Shown: in pieces, positions 54,505 to 64,000 of the stretch
Layout of the letters: every line of letters begins with the position of its first letter
Position numbering within the stretch: position 1 is the stretch's first letter
Assembly: GCA_029339505.1 (NCBI GenBank)
Contig: JAQISU010000155.1
Location: forward strand, 15,391,501-15,455,500
Direction: 5' to 3'
Length of the DNA stretch: 64,000 nt
Source of the DNA: Unio delphinus
Taxonomy: Eukaryota; Mollusca; Bivalvia; Unionida; Unionidae
Translations under genes and position numbers: made by a program
Notes under the pieces: generated by a model
The model's input: only the letters and a program-made list of their open reading frames with translations
Told to the model about the DNA's origin: nothing
Database searches by the model: none

Positions 54505-57500
54505 ATGAAGGAATTAGGGAGAACGCCTTCGAAAAATGCTGATAAGGAGTTTAAGAGATTATTAAAAATCAATCCTAGATTTAATCTCGATAAACCCAAA
54601 AAAACCAAAAAACGTCCAATAGACGGAAACATGAAAGAGTTTAAGAGATTATTAAAAATCAATCCTAGATTTAATCTCGATAGACCAAAAAAAAACAAAA
54701 AACGTCCAATAGACGGAAACATGAAAGAGTTTAAGAGATTATTAAAAATCAATCCTAGATTTAATCTCGATAAACCAAAAAAAACCAAAAAACGTCCAAG
54801 AGACGGAAACATGAAAGAGTTTAAGTGATTATTGAAAATCAATCCTAAATTTAATCTCGATAAACCAAAAAGACGTAACAAAATCAATCCTAGATTTAAT
54901 CTCCATAAACCAAAAAAAAACAAAAAACGTCCAATAGACTTAAACATGAAAGAGTTTAAGAGATTATTGAAAATCAATCCTAGATTTAATCTCGATAAAC
55001 CAAAAAAAACGTCCAAGAGAGATTACCCAAGGAAAGATGCTCAATTCAATCTCGATATAGTTTCTAATACACCAAACAATACAATTCTTGATAAAGCCAT
55101 GATTAGTAAAATCAGAGACTGTTTTAATGAATTCAAGCGTGATGGAGCATCTTATTGTTGGTCAACATTTCGAATTGATGGTGTTGTTGATGCTACCATG
55201 AATGATGAAAAAGCAGCAGTGATAATTTCACGTGTTGGGGAAAAAATACATTTTTTCCGAATCAAATTCATTATCGAAGTCGATGGCAAATGGATTATTA
55301 AGGATAAATTTGAACCAATCCTCAAGAATAAAAAAGCTGTCATTGTGAGTAGAGATTCCAAACCAGGGATTCTAACCGGCATTGACAAACCATACTACGA
55401 AAGATCTTATCCCGTAACAGCAATGGTTTATGGGATATATCCGTTAAATGATAAACCCGATATCGCAAAACTAGCTCCTATGAAATATTCGTCAGGGCTT
55501 AATTGTGTAGCAGAACGAATAATAGAACACTTCACAAATGCATCCCGAGGAAATAAACTAACTGATCTGCGACGTAGGAAAATAACCGAGTGGGAACTGA
55601 CAGTGAAACAGCATGGTGCAAAGATTTCTGATATAGCTAAATTAGAAACATCATTACGATTCCCAATAACCGTTATGACGATAACCGGAGAGGTTTTATA
55701 CGAACCGAAATATAACAAAAATGGAGCACCAATACAGATTATTGATCATAACAAACACGCGTGGACACCTGCGGTAACAATATTTCCACGAGATAGAACC
55801 GTGAAATATATCCCTAAGGAGTTCGTTGGGGATGTTTTCTATGAAGAGAGATTATTCGATGCTATTCATGCGTTGTGTAAAGATGATCCTGTGTCAGTGT
55901 GGTTACTTAGAAGTGATGAAGATCCCGAAATAGGATTCGATCAATTTGTAAAACCAAATGGTGAATTATATCGCATTGAAGAATTAGATAACAGAATGAG
56001 AAAAATCGCTAGTGATTTTTCACCGGAGAATTCCCATGAAAAACTACTCACGGATAGTTTTACTATTCCATCAGTGGTAGCTCACTTCGCAAGAGAAAAA
56101 AACTCATGGCGTCCAACACGAAATGATTTTCTCGAGGATGTTAAATTGAGTTGCGTCGAATTTGGTCATGGAGGACTGTGGAATACGAAATACTCACGTG
56201 ATGGTATGATTTCAATTGATATAGCCGCGTGTTATCCCGGAAGTTTTCTCGGGTATGGGGAATGCGCTGAGTACTTCAAACGATTTGGACACCCCACGCA
56301 TGAAATGACTCGTGTTGCGATTAATGGACCATTGCCTGATTTTGATTTAACCGGATTCGCTCGTGTGATATCATTTGAATTAGCTACAGGGTTACATCCA
56401 TGTAGTTATGTTTGGCTCGGTAGACACCTATCTGAAAAACACTGGATGCCAATAGTGCTATTGAGATATATGATTGATTGTGGTATGCTAATATCGTTGA
56501 TTGTTTCCGAGGCTATTATATGCTATCGAGCTCAGAAAGAAGTTTGGCTACCACAACCCAATCTAGATATAATAATCAACGAACTACGAAAACAGTTTCC
56601 AGATTTCAGTGAAGAAGAAATCATAAATTGGTCTAAGAAGTTATTTGAAATTAAAAAAGAACAAGCAAAAGATCTCGGAAGAAGAATAATCGGTAAATTT
56701 ACCCAGGGTGGAAGATACGATAACGCTAAATATTCTTCGCGGTTGATCATAGATGTCGCTGAATACGATTTTATTGTAGCGGATTTAATGAAACAGGGAA
56801 AACTTGTATCCCGTAAGGATGCTTTTCTATCCAATGGTGAGAAATTAGGTACGGTTGTTACCTACTGTGATGGATATAATTCCCAGTACACACACTTAAG
56901 AAGTTCAATGTTAGCCTATGCTTCTATTAATCTATTTTCGATGATAAATAGATTTCCTAATACCGCGGTTAGAGTGGCCACTGATTCGATGTATATACAC
57001 AATAAGTACAAATCAGCTGTAGCGGCATTCACAGATCCCGAAGAAAATTGGGGGCGTTGGCGATTTAAAAAGGAGATGCTACATGAGTATTGTGAATCCG
57101 CAGACGTTGCCATGGATGATAAATATATTTGTTGTAACCGTATTGAAATTCAATCATAACTTTCTAATGCACCACCGGTATCTGATCCAGTATGTAGATA
57201 CAAGACAGTTTATTTAAACGGTTGTGGTGGGTCAGGAAAGACAACTCGTGCAATTGAATTATTTCGTCGTGGAAACGCTAGCGTTTCTAACATGATTGTG
57301 CTAACACCGACTCACAGACTCGCCAGAGAGATGATACAACGAGGGGTAAATGCTTGCACTTATCACAGTTTTTTTCGATGGAAAGGTGACAAATGGACTC
57401 CTGAGCGTATGGGTGATAAATTCATTCCTGAAATCATAATTTGGGATGAAATATGCACAGTGTCATTAGATGTATTAAAAACATTTCTTGAGTGGTTGTT

Positions 57501-58466
57501 AACCAAAAACACAAAAGTCGTCATGTGCGGGGATCAAGGCCAACCACCACCATTTGTCGGTGCATCTCCACATGAATGGCTAAAGGGTTTTGTAGACTAC
57601 TATGAAGAAATCACCACTGATTATAGATCACTTGATGAACGATTACGCGAGTTCAAAGCGCTAATTAGATTACAACCGGATAGAATCCAATGCGAAATAG
57701 CGCGTGAAGTGATTTCAGAAACCCCAATGAATGATTTCTGGGAAGCGTGGAGACTAAACGATTTGATCATTGCAAGTAGAAAAATAGTCAGGGATACACT
57801 TCAGATGAAGTTATTTGAATTGCATAAAGAAAAATTTGCAACGCTTCCAGTACTCCTTTGTTATAGGCCATCGGATACACGAAAACAGAATATTGAAGTT
57901 GATATTCCAGGACAGAATGAAAAACAAATTCTGGTATTAAATGATATTGTGCTGGTTGATATCAATGTCGTTGAAGATGCATTGCGTGCTAATAAATCCC
58001 CGTGGACGCTAGGATACGCAGCAACAATGCACTCTTCACAGGGATTGACTATATCGAATACAATTGTTTGGATGGTGGATAATCACATCGAATGGTCGAA
58101 TTTAGTCTATCTCGCAGTATCCAGAGTACGAAACATAAATCAACTTCGAAGAGTTGTCCTCGATGATAATGACACAACAATAAGTGATATTGATGTTAGC
58201 ATCATTAATAAAAAACTCTCCGGTTACAAACAACAGGACAAAAAAAAAAACAACGAGAATTTGATATTGATGCTGAACTAATAATCACTTTGAAGAAACA
58301 ACAGAATAATCACTGCGCGAGTTGCAATTGTATAATGCGTTGGCAGTACTCGGATAAGGATCCTCGCCAATTTACCGTAGACAGAAAAAATAACAATCTC
58401 GGCCATTTCAGAAATAATGTGATGTTGACTTGTCTTGAGTGCAATAGACGCAACGGTGCTAGTTAA
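54505..58466 (+). pseudogene. Family B DNA polymerase / SF1 helicase / HNH replication gene, two stops (copy 2)
   Basis: One frame runs from the ATG at 54505 to the end of the helicase, interrupted by TGA at 54826-54828 in the repeats and TAA at 57157-57159 between polymerase and helicase. Parts in order: basic KEFKRLLKINPRFNLDKPKK repeats; a domain with LNCVAERIIEHF and HNKHAWTP (possibly OTU-like); polymerase motif A SIDIAACYPGSFLG, motif B region GKFTQGGRYDNAKY and motif C ATDSMYIHNK; helicase GCGGSGKTT, IIWDEICT, VVMCGDQGQPPPF, GYAATMHSSQGLT and VYLAVSRVRN. After a run of eleven A (58240-58250) a small HNH-like unit (CASCN, TVDRKN, CLECNRRNG) lies in another frame. A palindrome adds five codons at 57272. 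It would replicate a linear genome, probably protein-primed by family. Confidence 0.87.
54540..55020 (+). repeat. About 90-bp tandem repeats encoding a basic N-terminal array (copy 2)
   Basis: Units with GAGTTTAAGAGATTATTAAA, AATCAATCCTAGATTTAATC and AAAAAACGTCCAATAGACGG recur about five times, the last ones shortened. The repeated peptide core EFKRLLKINPRFNLD resembles the shorter unit of copy 1. Confidence 0.93.
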
Positions 58467-59403
58467 GACCATGCGGTGGCAATTGAGTATCCTCGGGAAT
58501 CACTTGTAGTTGTTGTCGAGTAAAACCCCGCTGAGGGGCAGTTGAATCCAGTTTATAGACTGGAGGTCTACCAGTTGATCGTGTTATACTAGATATCTTA
58601 TGCGTAGTGACGCTCCAAATAGGATCAGTAGCCCTTTTTCTACCCCCTTCAAGCTTTCCTGGTTCGTATAAGTACCTCACAATGACACTACTACCAAGAA
58701 TTGGTTCTTTGAAATCTTTTTGTGGTTGTACGGGTATTGACTTCTTTTTAATCGCGTTGATAGGTTTCATGTTGATTGTTCTAGTAATCTCGTTATTCAG
58801 TGCAGTAATCACAGATGGTAATCTTTTAACCCATTCACTGGATCGCTTTTCTTGAATGAATTCTTTTGCGTATTGATATCCAAATAACCGCTCAGCAATC
58901 GTCCGATTAAATCGTTCTACAATGGCCTGATCGCGATGTAGCGCAGTATGCCCTCGTCGTATGGTGACATTATGATGTTTCATTGTAGATAACACTGCAC
59001 CCTGAAATTCCTTGCCAGGATCAACCTGCAATAGATTTGGCTAGTGCAGAGGACCTCGTCGATAAATCCTTTCAAATGCAGAAGCGACTTCAGTGGCCGA
59101 TTTTGTTTTCTGCGGTTCTGCTTCTTTGTATCGACTCGCAACATCAACTACGGTTAACGCATATTTGTAACCACGATCATGTGGCAGAAATAATATATCA
59201 GCCTGATGAACTTCATTAGGAGCGGTCACATCAAAATGCGAGAATTGAATTTGTTTAGGCGGTGGTAGATAAATTTGCCATAGTGCCTGTTTGGATAACC
59301 AATTAGCCGCAGTGGTTTTTTTCACTTTTGCAGCGCTAGCGAGTTTATTGATTGCAGCGTTACCCCTCCAGTATCCCCTCGGAGAATAATAAATTGATTC
59401 CAT
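58459..59403 (-). pseudogene. Retroviral-type DDE integrase with one nonsense codon (copy 2)
   Basis: The frame is continuous from the ATG at 59403 to 58459 except for a TAG at 59041-59043, where copy 1 has a Trp codon. N-terminal WLSKQALWQIYLPPPK and catalytic segments VHQADILFL, LLQVDPGKEFQ and DQAIVERFNRT are kept, as is the C-terminal VIVRYLYEPGKLEGG. The palindrome-derived insertion seen in copy 1 is absent. The gene converges with the replication gene with an 8-bp overlap, exactly as in copy 1. Confidence 0.92.
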
Positions 59404-59407
59404 ATTA

Positions 59408-59930
59408 TTAATTACCAGCACCTAACATCAATTTACTTTTCATAGCCGATTTTATCAAAAATGAAGACAATTTTTCTTTAAAAGATTTATCAGGAATAGC
59501 ATTTAACGCATGAATTAATTTCACATCTGCTAGATGCCTGTGTTGCAGATTGCTGCTTTTATAAGCAACATCATGAAGGTGACAGGCATTATCAATGGCG
59601 TTTATTGGTTCTTCACCGGGGTTGGGTTGATTTTGATTATTGAGTCTGATATCAAGTCTGGTTCCCGGTCCACAGTAGCTATATCCTGGGAGGTGCTTTT
59701 CTCCGGGGTACTTTGCCCATGGGGTTCCAGGGAGCTTTGCCAATTTGGCTGCGATATCACCTCCTCGTTTTTTTTAAAACATCTCCGGGTTTCATAGACA
59801 CAAATCTAAATTTCTTTGTACCACATTGCACGCATTTACCAGAAAGCGCTGATCGGTTATTTTTTGTTGTAATCGTCGTCAAGTCATCTGTGCCAGTACG
59901 CGTTTTACACTTCATACAATATAGATCCAT
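59408..59930 (-). pseudogene. Zinc-ribbon plus phospholipase A2 protein, frame lost at a poly-A run (copy 2)
   Basis: From the ATG at 59928-59930 comes a zinc ribbon (YCMKCK, KCVQCGTKKFRF) that loses frame at a run of eight A on the coding strand (59768-59775). The second frame has KLAKLPGTPWAKYPGEKH, the calcium loop GYSYCGPGTRLD and catalytic CHLHDVAY of phospholipase A2, then a helical tail ending KLMLGAGN. As in copy 1, the phospholipase part has no suitable ATG. The linker residues between the two domains differ from copy 1, while both domains are well conserved. Confidence 0.75.
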
Positions 59931-59935
59931 AATTT

Positions 59936-60607
59936 ATGTATAGAAATATGGATATAATTGATTTTTCAGCGACTAAAACAAGAGAACCAGTTAAGCATCA
60001 TGCAGCGCTACCAAACTCTATCCGGATGATTATAATCGGGCCATCTGGATCCGGTAAAACGCAATTGTTGCTCAATTTAATAATGAGATGGATGAAGTGG
60101 GATAAGTTGTATTTAATTGCCCCTAGCGTAGATGATCAACGATGTTATGAAGTGCTAAAAGATTTTAATGAGAATGCATCAGAAATTAAGGGTGAGAACG
60201 CCATTGATTTTATAACCGATATCGATGAAGCACCGAGTATTGATGATATTGATGGAGATATTAACAATTTAGTCGTATACGACGATATAATGTTGGATAA
60301 ACAAAAAAATCCTGCTAGAATATTTTCCCGTGGGCGTCACAAAAACACTGACGTGATATATGTCACTCAACGCTACACTCAGGTTCCAAAAGTCATCAGA
60401 GATAACTGCAATATTCTTTCTGTATTCAACGGAGTTGATAATCATACTCTTAGAAATATTTGGCAGACATGGTGTTCTGATATGGACTTCAATCAATTTA
60501 AAAACTTCTTTAGTCATGCTCAGTCGACTCCGCACGGATTCGCAACAATAAATTTACATGATCCTCGGACACGATATCGTATCGGACTCGATCAAATATT
60601 CGGTTAA
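59936..60607 (+). CDS. A32/FtsK-HerA-type DNA packaging ATPase (copy 2)
   Basis: 223 aa, intact. Walker A IIGPSGSGKTQ, Walker B NLVVYDDIML, SRGRHKNTDVIYVTQRYTQ and DPRTRYRIGLDQIFG are present. Conservation with copy 1 is high, the main difference being an acidic loop near residues 75-95. It starts 5 nt from the divergent zinc-ribbon gene, so both must share control signals that lie inside coding sequence. The stop is inside the right terminal repeat. Confidence 0.93.
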   Translation: MYRNMDIIDFSATKTREPVKHHAALPNSIRMIIIGPSGSGKTQLLLNLIMRWMKWDKLYLIAPSVDDQRCYEVLKDFNENASEIKGENAIDFITDIDEAPSIDDIDGDINNLVVYDDIMLDKQKNPARIFSRGRHKNTDVIYVTQRYTQVPKVIRDNCNILSVFNGVDNHTLRNIWQTWCSDMDFNQFKNFFSHAQSTPHGFATINLHDPRTRYRIGLDQIFG

Positions 60608-60873
60608 AATCGTAAAAGAATTCTTAACCCAGAACTGAAAACTTTAGCAGCAGAGAGGGTGGATGACAACAAGTTGCGACCAAAATTGATTAAAAAATCG
60701 TTTTCATTTTTTTAGTTAAAATGATTTCGTAGGGAGATTTCAATCAATTTTTTGTCTGAAAACGTTGTAGGGTTCGCCTTTTTTTGGTTAAAATAAGATT
60801 ATAAGACGGCTCGTTTTAGGATTTCAATCAAATTTTGTCTAAAAACGTTGTAGGATTCACCCTCTCTGCTGCT
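60583..60873 (-). repeat. Right terminal inverted repeat, copy 2
   Basis: Inverse of 45611-45904, including the inner GAATTCTTAACCCAGAACTG segment and the outer CACCCTCTCTGCTGCT end. Confidence 0.93.
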
Positions 60874-61011
60874 GGGGGCTACATGTCTGCGGCATGATGT
60901 CCCGGTGCTAGACATCACTATAAATTGTCACACTGCAGACATTGCAGCGAAATGACTGAACCATAGTTATAGCTACGTTAAGAATCCGAATCACACTCAC
61001 ACACACACACA

Positions 61012-61013
<2 letters not shown>
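60874..61013 (+). mobile_element. SINE copy 3, 3' half
   Basis: It resumes with CTACATGTCTGCGGCATGAT, GTGCTAGACATCACTATAAA and GAAATGACTGAA, the same 3' body as the copies at 16767 and 20607, and ends in AC repeats. Confidence 0.85.
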
Positions 61014-61097
<84 letters not shown>

Positions 61098-61116
61098 ACC
61101 CACACACACACACACA
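60997..61116. repeat. Compound (AC)n(CT)n(AC)n microsatellite
   Basis: AC, then about 29 CT units with one interruption, then AC again. The first AC part is the tail of the split SINE. Confidence 0.97.
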
Positions 61117-63650
61117 TTTGGTTGAACTAAAAAAGCTGGATGCATGGTACACCTGGATGCGAAATATCGTATTATACTTTGCACATAAAAGTGTACCAGA
61201 TTTAGGAAATCGGATTAGAGGCTTATTGTATACTGTGAGATACAAAAACCAATATGTACATTACCATAACCTGATGTACAAACTTTTATTTTAACCAATA
61301 ATATGGATAGGACACCATTTAAATAATCTGTGAAAACTTTATCATTCCGTAAAAGCATGACTTGGGATACATCAATAAGATTATACGTGATAACTTACCT
61401 GAAGACAATTGAACCATACGTCAGAATTATGGAGGATTTTACATAAGCAGGTACTTTCGAAAATTATAGAAACTTTTCAGCTGGCGAACTGAAATCTCTG
61501 GTAACAAGTTTTGTGAATACAGGATTGACCTTTTTAATGCATAAATAGCACATGTCTGACAGACAAAATCTTTGAAACCTTAAATTAAATCATATATAAT
61601 TAATAAAAGAGGTTATGTTCCAAAAAGAAGATGTATTACATAGACTATTTCAATTGTTTAAATTCATCACAATCTTATTTCATAATTTCATCTTAGGATA
61701 ATAGAATTAAGACTTAGTCCAAAACATTGTGACAATTTGATTACAATATATTTCATGTTCTGATGTTAGAGTAAACTATGTTTTTGGATATGGTTTAGGT
61801 TGTACATTACACGCGTTACTCCCCTGGAAATGCCGTTAATAACGTTTCATTTTCAGCTAATTTATTTCATATTATTGAAACGAAAATAGTCATGTTTAAT
61901 GGTCATTAGTACAATATAAACGAAAAGTACTGTCCAGAAAATGATTTTCAGACAGAATAAGTTTCAATACTTTGTCGCTGATAAGTTCAGTTGACAAGAA
62001 ATCTTTCTAGTTTGCAAAGGAGTGAAACATATGGATCGCTTTCCGTCTCGTTTAGTAAGATTATTCTGGAAGTCAAATGATGATTTCTAAAAGTATTCGT
62101 CCCAACTATTTACGTTCAATATGGTATCTTATGTGACGAAATTAAAGCAATATAACTATTACATTTAAAAACATTAAGTACGGAAAACTCTGTTTCTCTT
62201 TCTTTATACCCCCCCCCCCCCCCCAAGAACGAAATCACTAACTAAAATTTTGTACGGATTTATTGCTTTTTCTTCTTGCTTTGACTTATGTGATACATCG
62301 TCGTAAATTCATTTTATCAAATAACAAAGGTTATCGACATTGGCTGGCTGATCAGGAAGGTTTGATTCCAAAATTTATGAGTGTATGATATTAACTTGAA
62401 CGAAGTCAGCGAAATCAAAATTTGTTGATAACGTGTAGTATCGAACAGTTCTTGAGTCACACTACAGAAGACTTACATGTTATGTACAATGGCACCTATT
62501 GTACGTTTTACGCAGAAGAAAACTTGCTTTGCCTCATGTATAGAGCCACATCATAAAACGGTTATTGCTTATGCAAGTAATCCAAAATGTTTTATAATGA
62601 TATAACATTAAATAGGTCTCAAACTTCTTATTTGTATATCTCTACACGTTTCATCATTGATATATCAATCTTGTGACGATTTTACCCCAACCCCTTGTAT
62701 GTAGGTATAAGTAACTATAACTTGTGATTCTGACTGGCCTTGTACGTGTATAAATTGTATGTCTGCCTGACCCAGCTGTGATGTTCAAATTGTTCTAAAA
62801 GTTAGCTAATCCCCTTACGTAAGATGGTCTTTGTTAGCTCTCGAGGGGAGAGGAGACTGTGTCCATCGCGGACGGGTGACGTAACCACATCAAAGGACAG
62901 GACAGCGTCAAATAAGAAGACTGTAACAATTGATAGACACACAGACAGACATTCGGATGATTGACAGTCGAACGACTGACTAGAGTCGATCGCCCTCCAC
63001 TCGAAATGCGATGTGGGTGGGATTTGATTCGAGAAATTTTAGATAATACCTAATGTTTAGTAGGAATTAGTCAGTTTGCTACAAGAAGTAACGGTGTTAA
63101 GAGACATGTAGAACTCCGTACGGCCAGACGATAATTGGCGGCAGACTCAGATTTTGGAAATCAAGGAAATCTGAAGATAGCTTCAAAGGTCAGTGTGATT
63201 TTGTTTGATTTCTGCTGGACACGTCTGCGGAATTGAAGGTTCTCGTATGTATATTCATTTTACTTGTATTGTAGTATGAATAGTTAATTATGATATTAAT
63301 ATTTTGCATCTTTCGTGATGTTCGTTAGTACCTTTGCTTGCAATTGATTATGATGTAAATTCGTTGCATCTTCTTCTTGATATTATTATATTACACTTTA
63401 TTTTGTGAGGTATATTAAGGTAGACTAGCACTTTGTTTACGTAATGATATTTTACCATTGAGTTAACGGATTTCCGTTATTGCAATTTGAATGTGAATAT
63501 TGTGGATTCGGTACGCTTGTGTAGGACATATGTATAAATATATAGATAGTCATATTACTAATAGTAGTAATATTATAATACAATGATATTTGAAATATTT
63601 GTATGTATATACTGATAGGGCTCAGTATGTAGATATTTGAATTCTTTGTG
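61117..63650. other. Non-coding stretch after the second Polinton
   Basis: AT-rich, with a C homopolymer of about 15 near 62210 and no gene, RNA or element that could be supported. The segment from about 62670 (TGTGACGATTTTACCCC) to 63010 is less AT-rich and could be an LTR or 5' gene region, but no paired copy is in the window. Confidence 0.5.
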
Positions 63651-63659
63651 AGATTGTGT

Positions 63660-63720
63660 GTGGCGCCATTTTGTAAGCGGCGGAAGCGTATGGGAATTTC
63701 GATGTGTGCGCATGCGTGAC
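63660..63720 (+). promoter_or_regulatory. Possible CpG-type promoter core
   Basis: Within 60 bp lie GCGCCATTTTG (YY1-like, 63663-63673), GGCGGAAGCG (ETS-like, about 63679-63688) and TGCGCATGCG (NRF1-like, 63707-63716). This trio is typical of animal housekeeping promoters. No start codon or exon is seen before the window ends, so direction and target are inference. Confidence 0.35.
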
Positions 63721-63822
63721 CAAAAATGTCCCGCCTTAAACCGATGGTTCAATTCAGTGACTTAGTGTGAGGTAATATTCATCACCATATGCTAATGCAT
63801 TATACCTTTCAACAGGAAGCTT

Positions 63823-63962
63823 TCGGGTGACGTTGAGAGAATTTCGGGTGACGTTGAGAGAATTCCGGGGAAATTTCGGGTGACGTTGAGAAGAATCGGA
63901 AGGAAAAAATTCCGAGTGAATTTGAGAGATACCGAGTGAATTTCGGGTGACCTCAAGAGATA
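63823..63962. repeat. Short imperfect repeats with TTTCGGGTGACGTTGAGAG
   Basis: The segment TTTCGGGTGACGTTGAGA occurs at about 63824, 63843 and 63877, with shorter variants (GAGTGAATTTGAGAGATACC) afterwards. Confidence 0.8.
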
Positions 63963-64000
63963 CCGTCGAAGAGGAAACGGAAGTAGAGATAGAAGAGAAA

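Larger units (their letters stand above)
45611..60873. mobile_element. Polinton/Maverick (adintovirus-like) element, copy 2
   Basis: A 15.3-kb element with the same gene order and orientation as copy 1 and terminal repeats of about 290 bp starting AGCAGCAGAG. GGGGG flanks both ends (45606-45610 and 60874-60878), and a T pattern like that at copy 1 allows TGGGGG as a 6-bp duplication. It is inserted in a SINE. Major capsid, penton-like, protease, pX-like and ATPase frames are intact. The replication gene has two in-frame stops and the integrase one, and three poly-A runs break frame continuity. It is better preserved than copy 1 and is a different lineage member, not a recent duplicate. Confidence 0.95.

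Noticed and set aside
24191..60873. One recent tandem duplication producing both Polintons
   Set aside because: The flanks and target duplications differ, the copies are clearly diverged, and each has private insertions. They are separate integrations.

Overview
The window looks like an animal, and probably a lophotrochozoan or mollusc, genome. It is AT-rich with long introns and many microsatellites, has tRNA-derived SINEs, a hAT DNA transposon and LINE/Gypsy relics, and carries a host receptor-like gene of EGF-like plus fibronectin-III type. The species cannot be named from this sequence.

From 1 to about 24.2 kb is one host gene on the plus strand, seen as five exons with matching splice phases: EGF-like (4052-4180), EGF-like (10218-10349), two halves of a fibronectin-III domain (17211-17404 and 21074-21263), and a last exon (21801-22042) with a transmembrane helix and short tail. 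Upstream exons lie outside the window. The introns hold a LINE 3' fragment, a complete but dead hAT element with an 8-bp target duplication, two full SINE copies and several microsatellites.

The centre holds two related Polinton/Maverick (adintovirus-like) elements in the same orientation: copy 1 at 24191-41793 (17.6 kb) and copy 2 at 45611-60873 (15.3 kb). Each has about 265-290 bp terminal inverted repeats and a 5-6 bp target duplication. Gene order is the same in both. A minus-strand virion block comes first: penton-like protein, membrane-hairpin protein, fibre-like protein, adenain-like protease, pX-like protein, double-jelly-roll major capsid, a second small core-like protein, a 320-370 aa protein and a 133-140 aa protein. 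Minus-strand HNH endonuclease and zinc-ribbon genes follow. Then comes a plus-strand replication gene encoding N-terminal basic repeats, family B DNA polymerase, SF1 helicase and a small HNH domain. The right end has a minus-strand integrase, a minus-strand zinc-ribbon plus phospholipase A2 gene, and a plus-strand A32/FtsK-type packaging ATPase. The set is consistent with an integrating, capsid-forming virus: integrase for insertion, polymerase-helicase for replication, ATPase and protease for packaging and maturation, phospholipase for membrane passage.

Both copies are decayed. Copy 1 has more breaks (capsid, penton, fibre, polymerase and helicase); copy 2 has nonsense codons in the polymerase-helicase and integrase genes. 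Copy 2 sits inside a SINE whose two halves flank it, so its insertion site is clear. Notable points are the polymerase-helicase-HNH arrangement, a zinc-ribbon/phospholipase pair joined across a poly-A run, a 16-bp perfect palindrome found inside different genes in each copy, a shared AATTGAAAA-type motif about 20 nt upstream of virion gene starts, and internally palindromic terminal repeats. Between the copies lies a decayed Gypsy reverse transcriptase. After copy 2 the sequence is non-coding until a possible CpG-type promoter near 63.7 kb.
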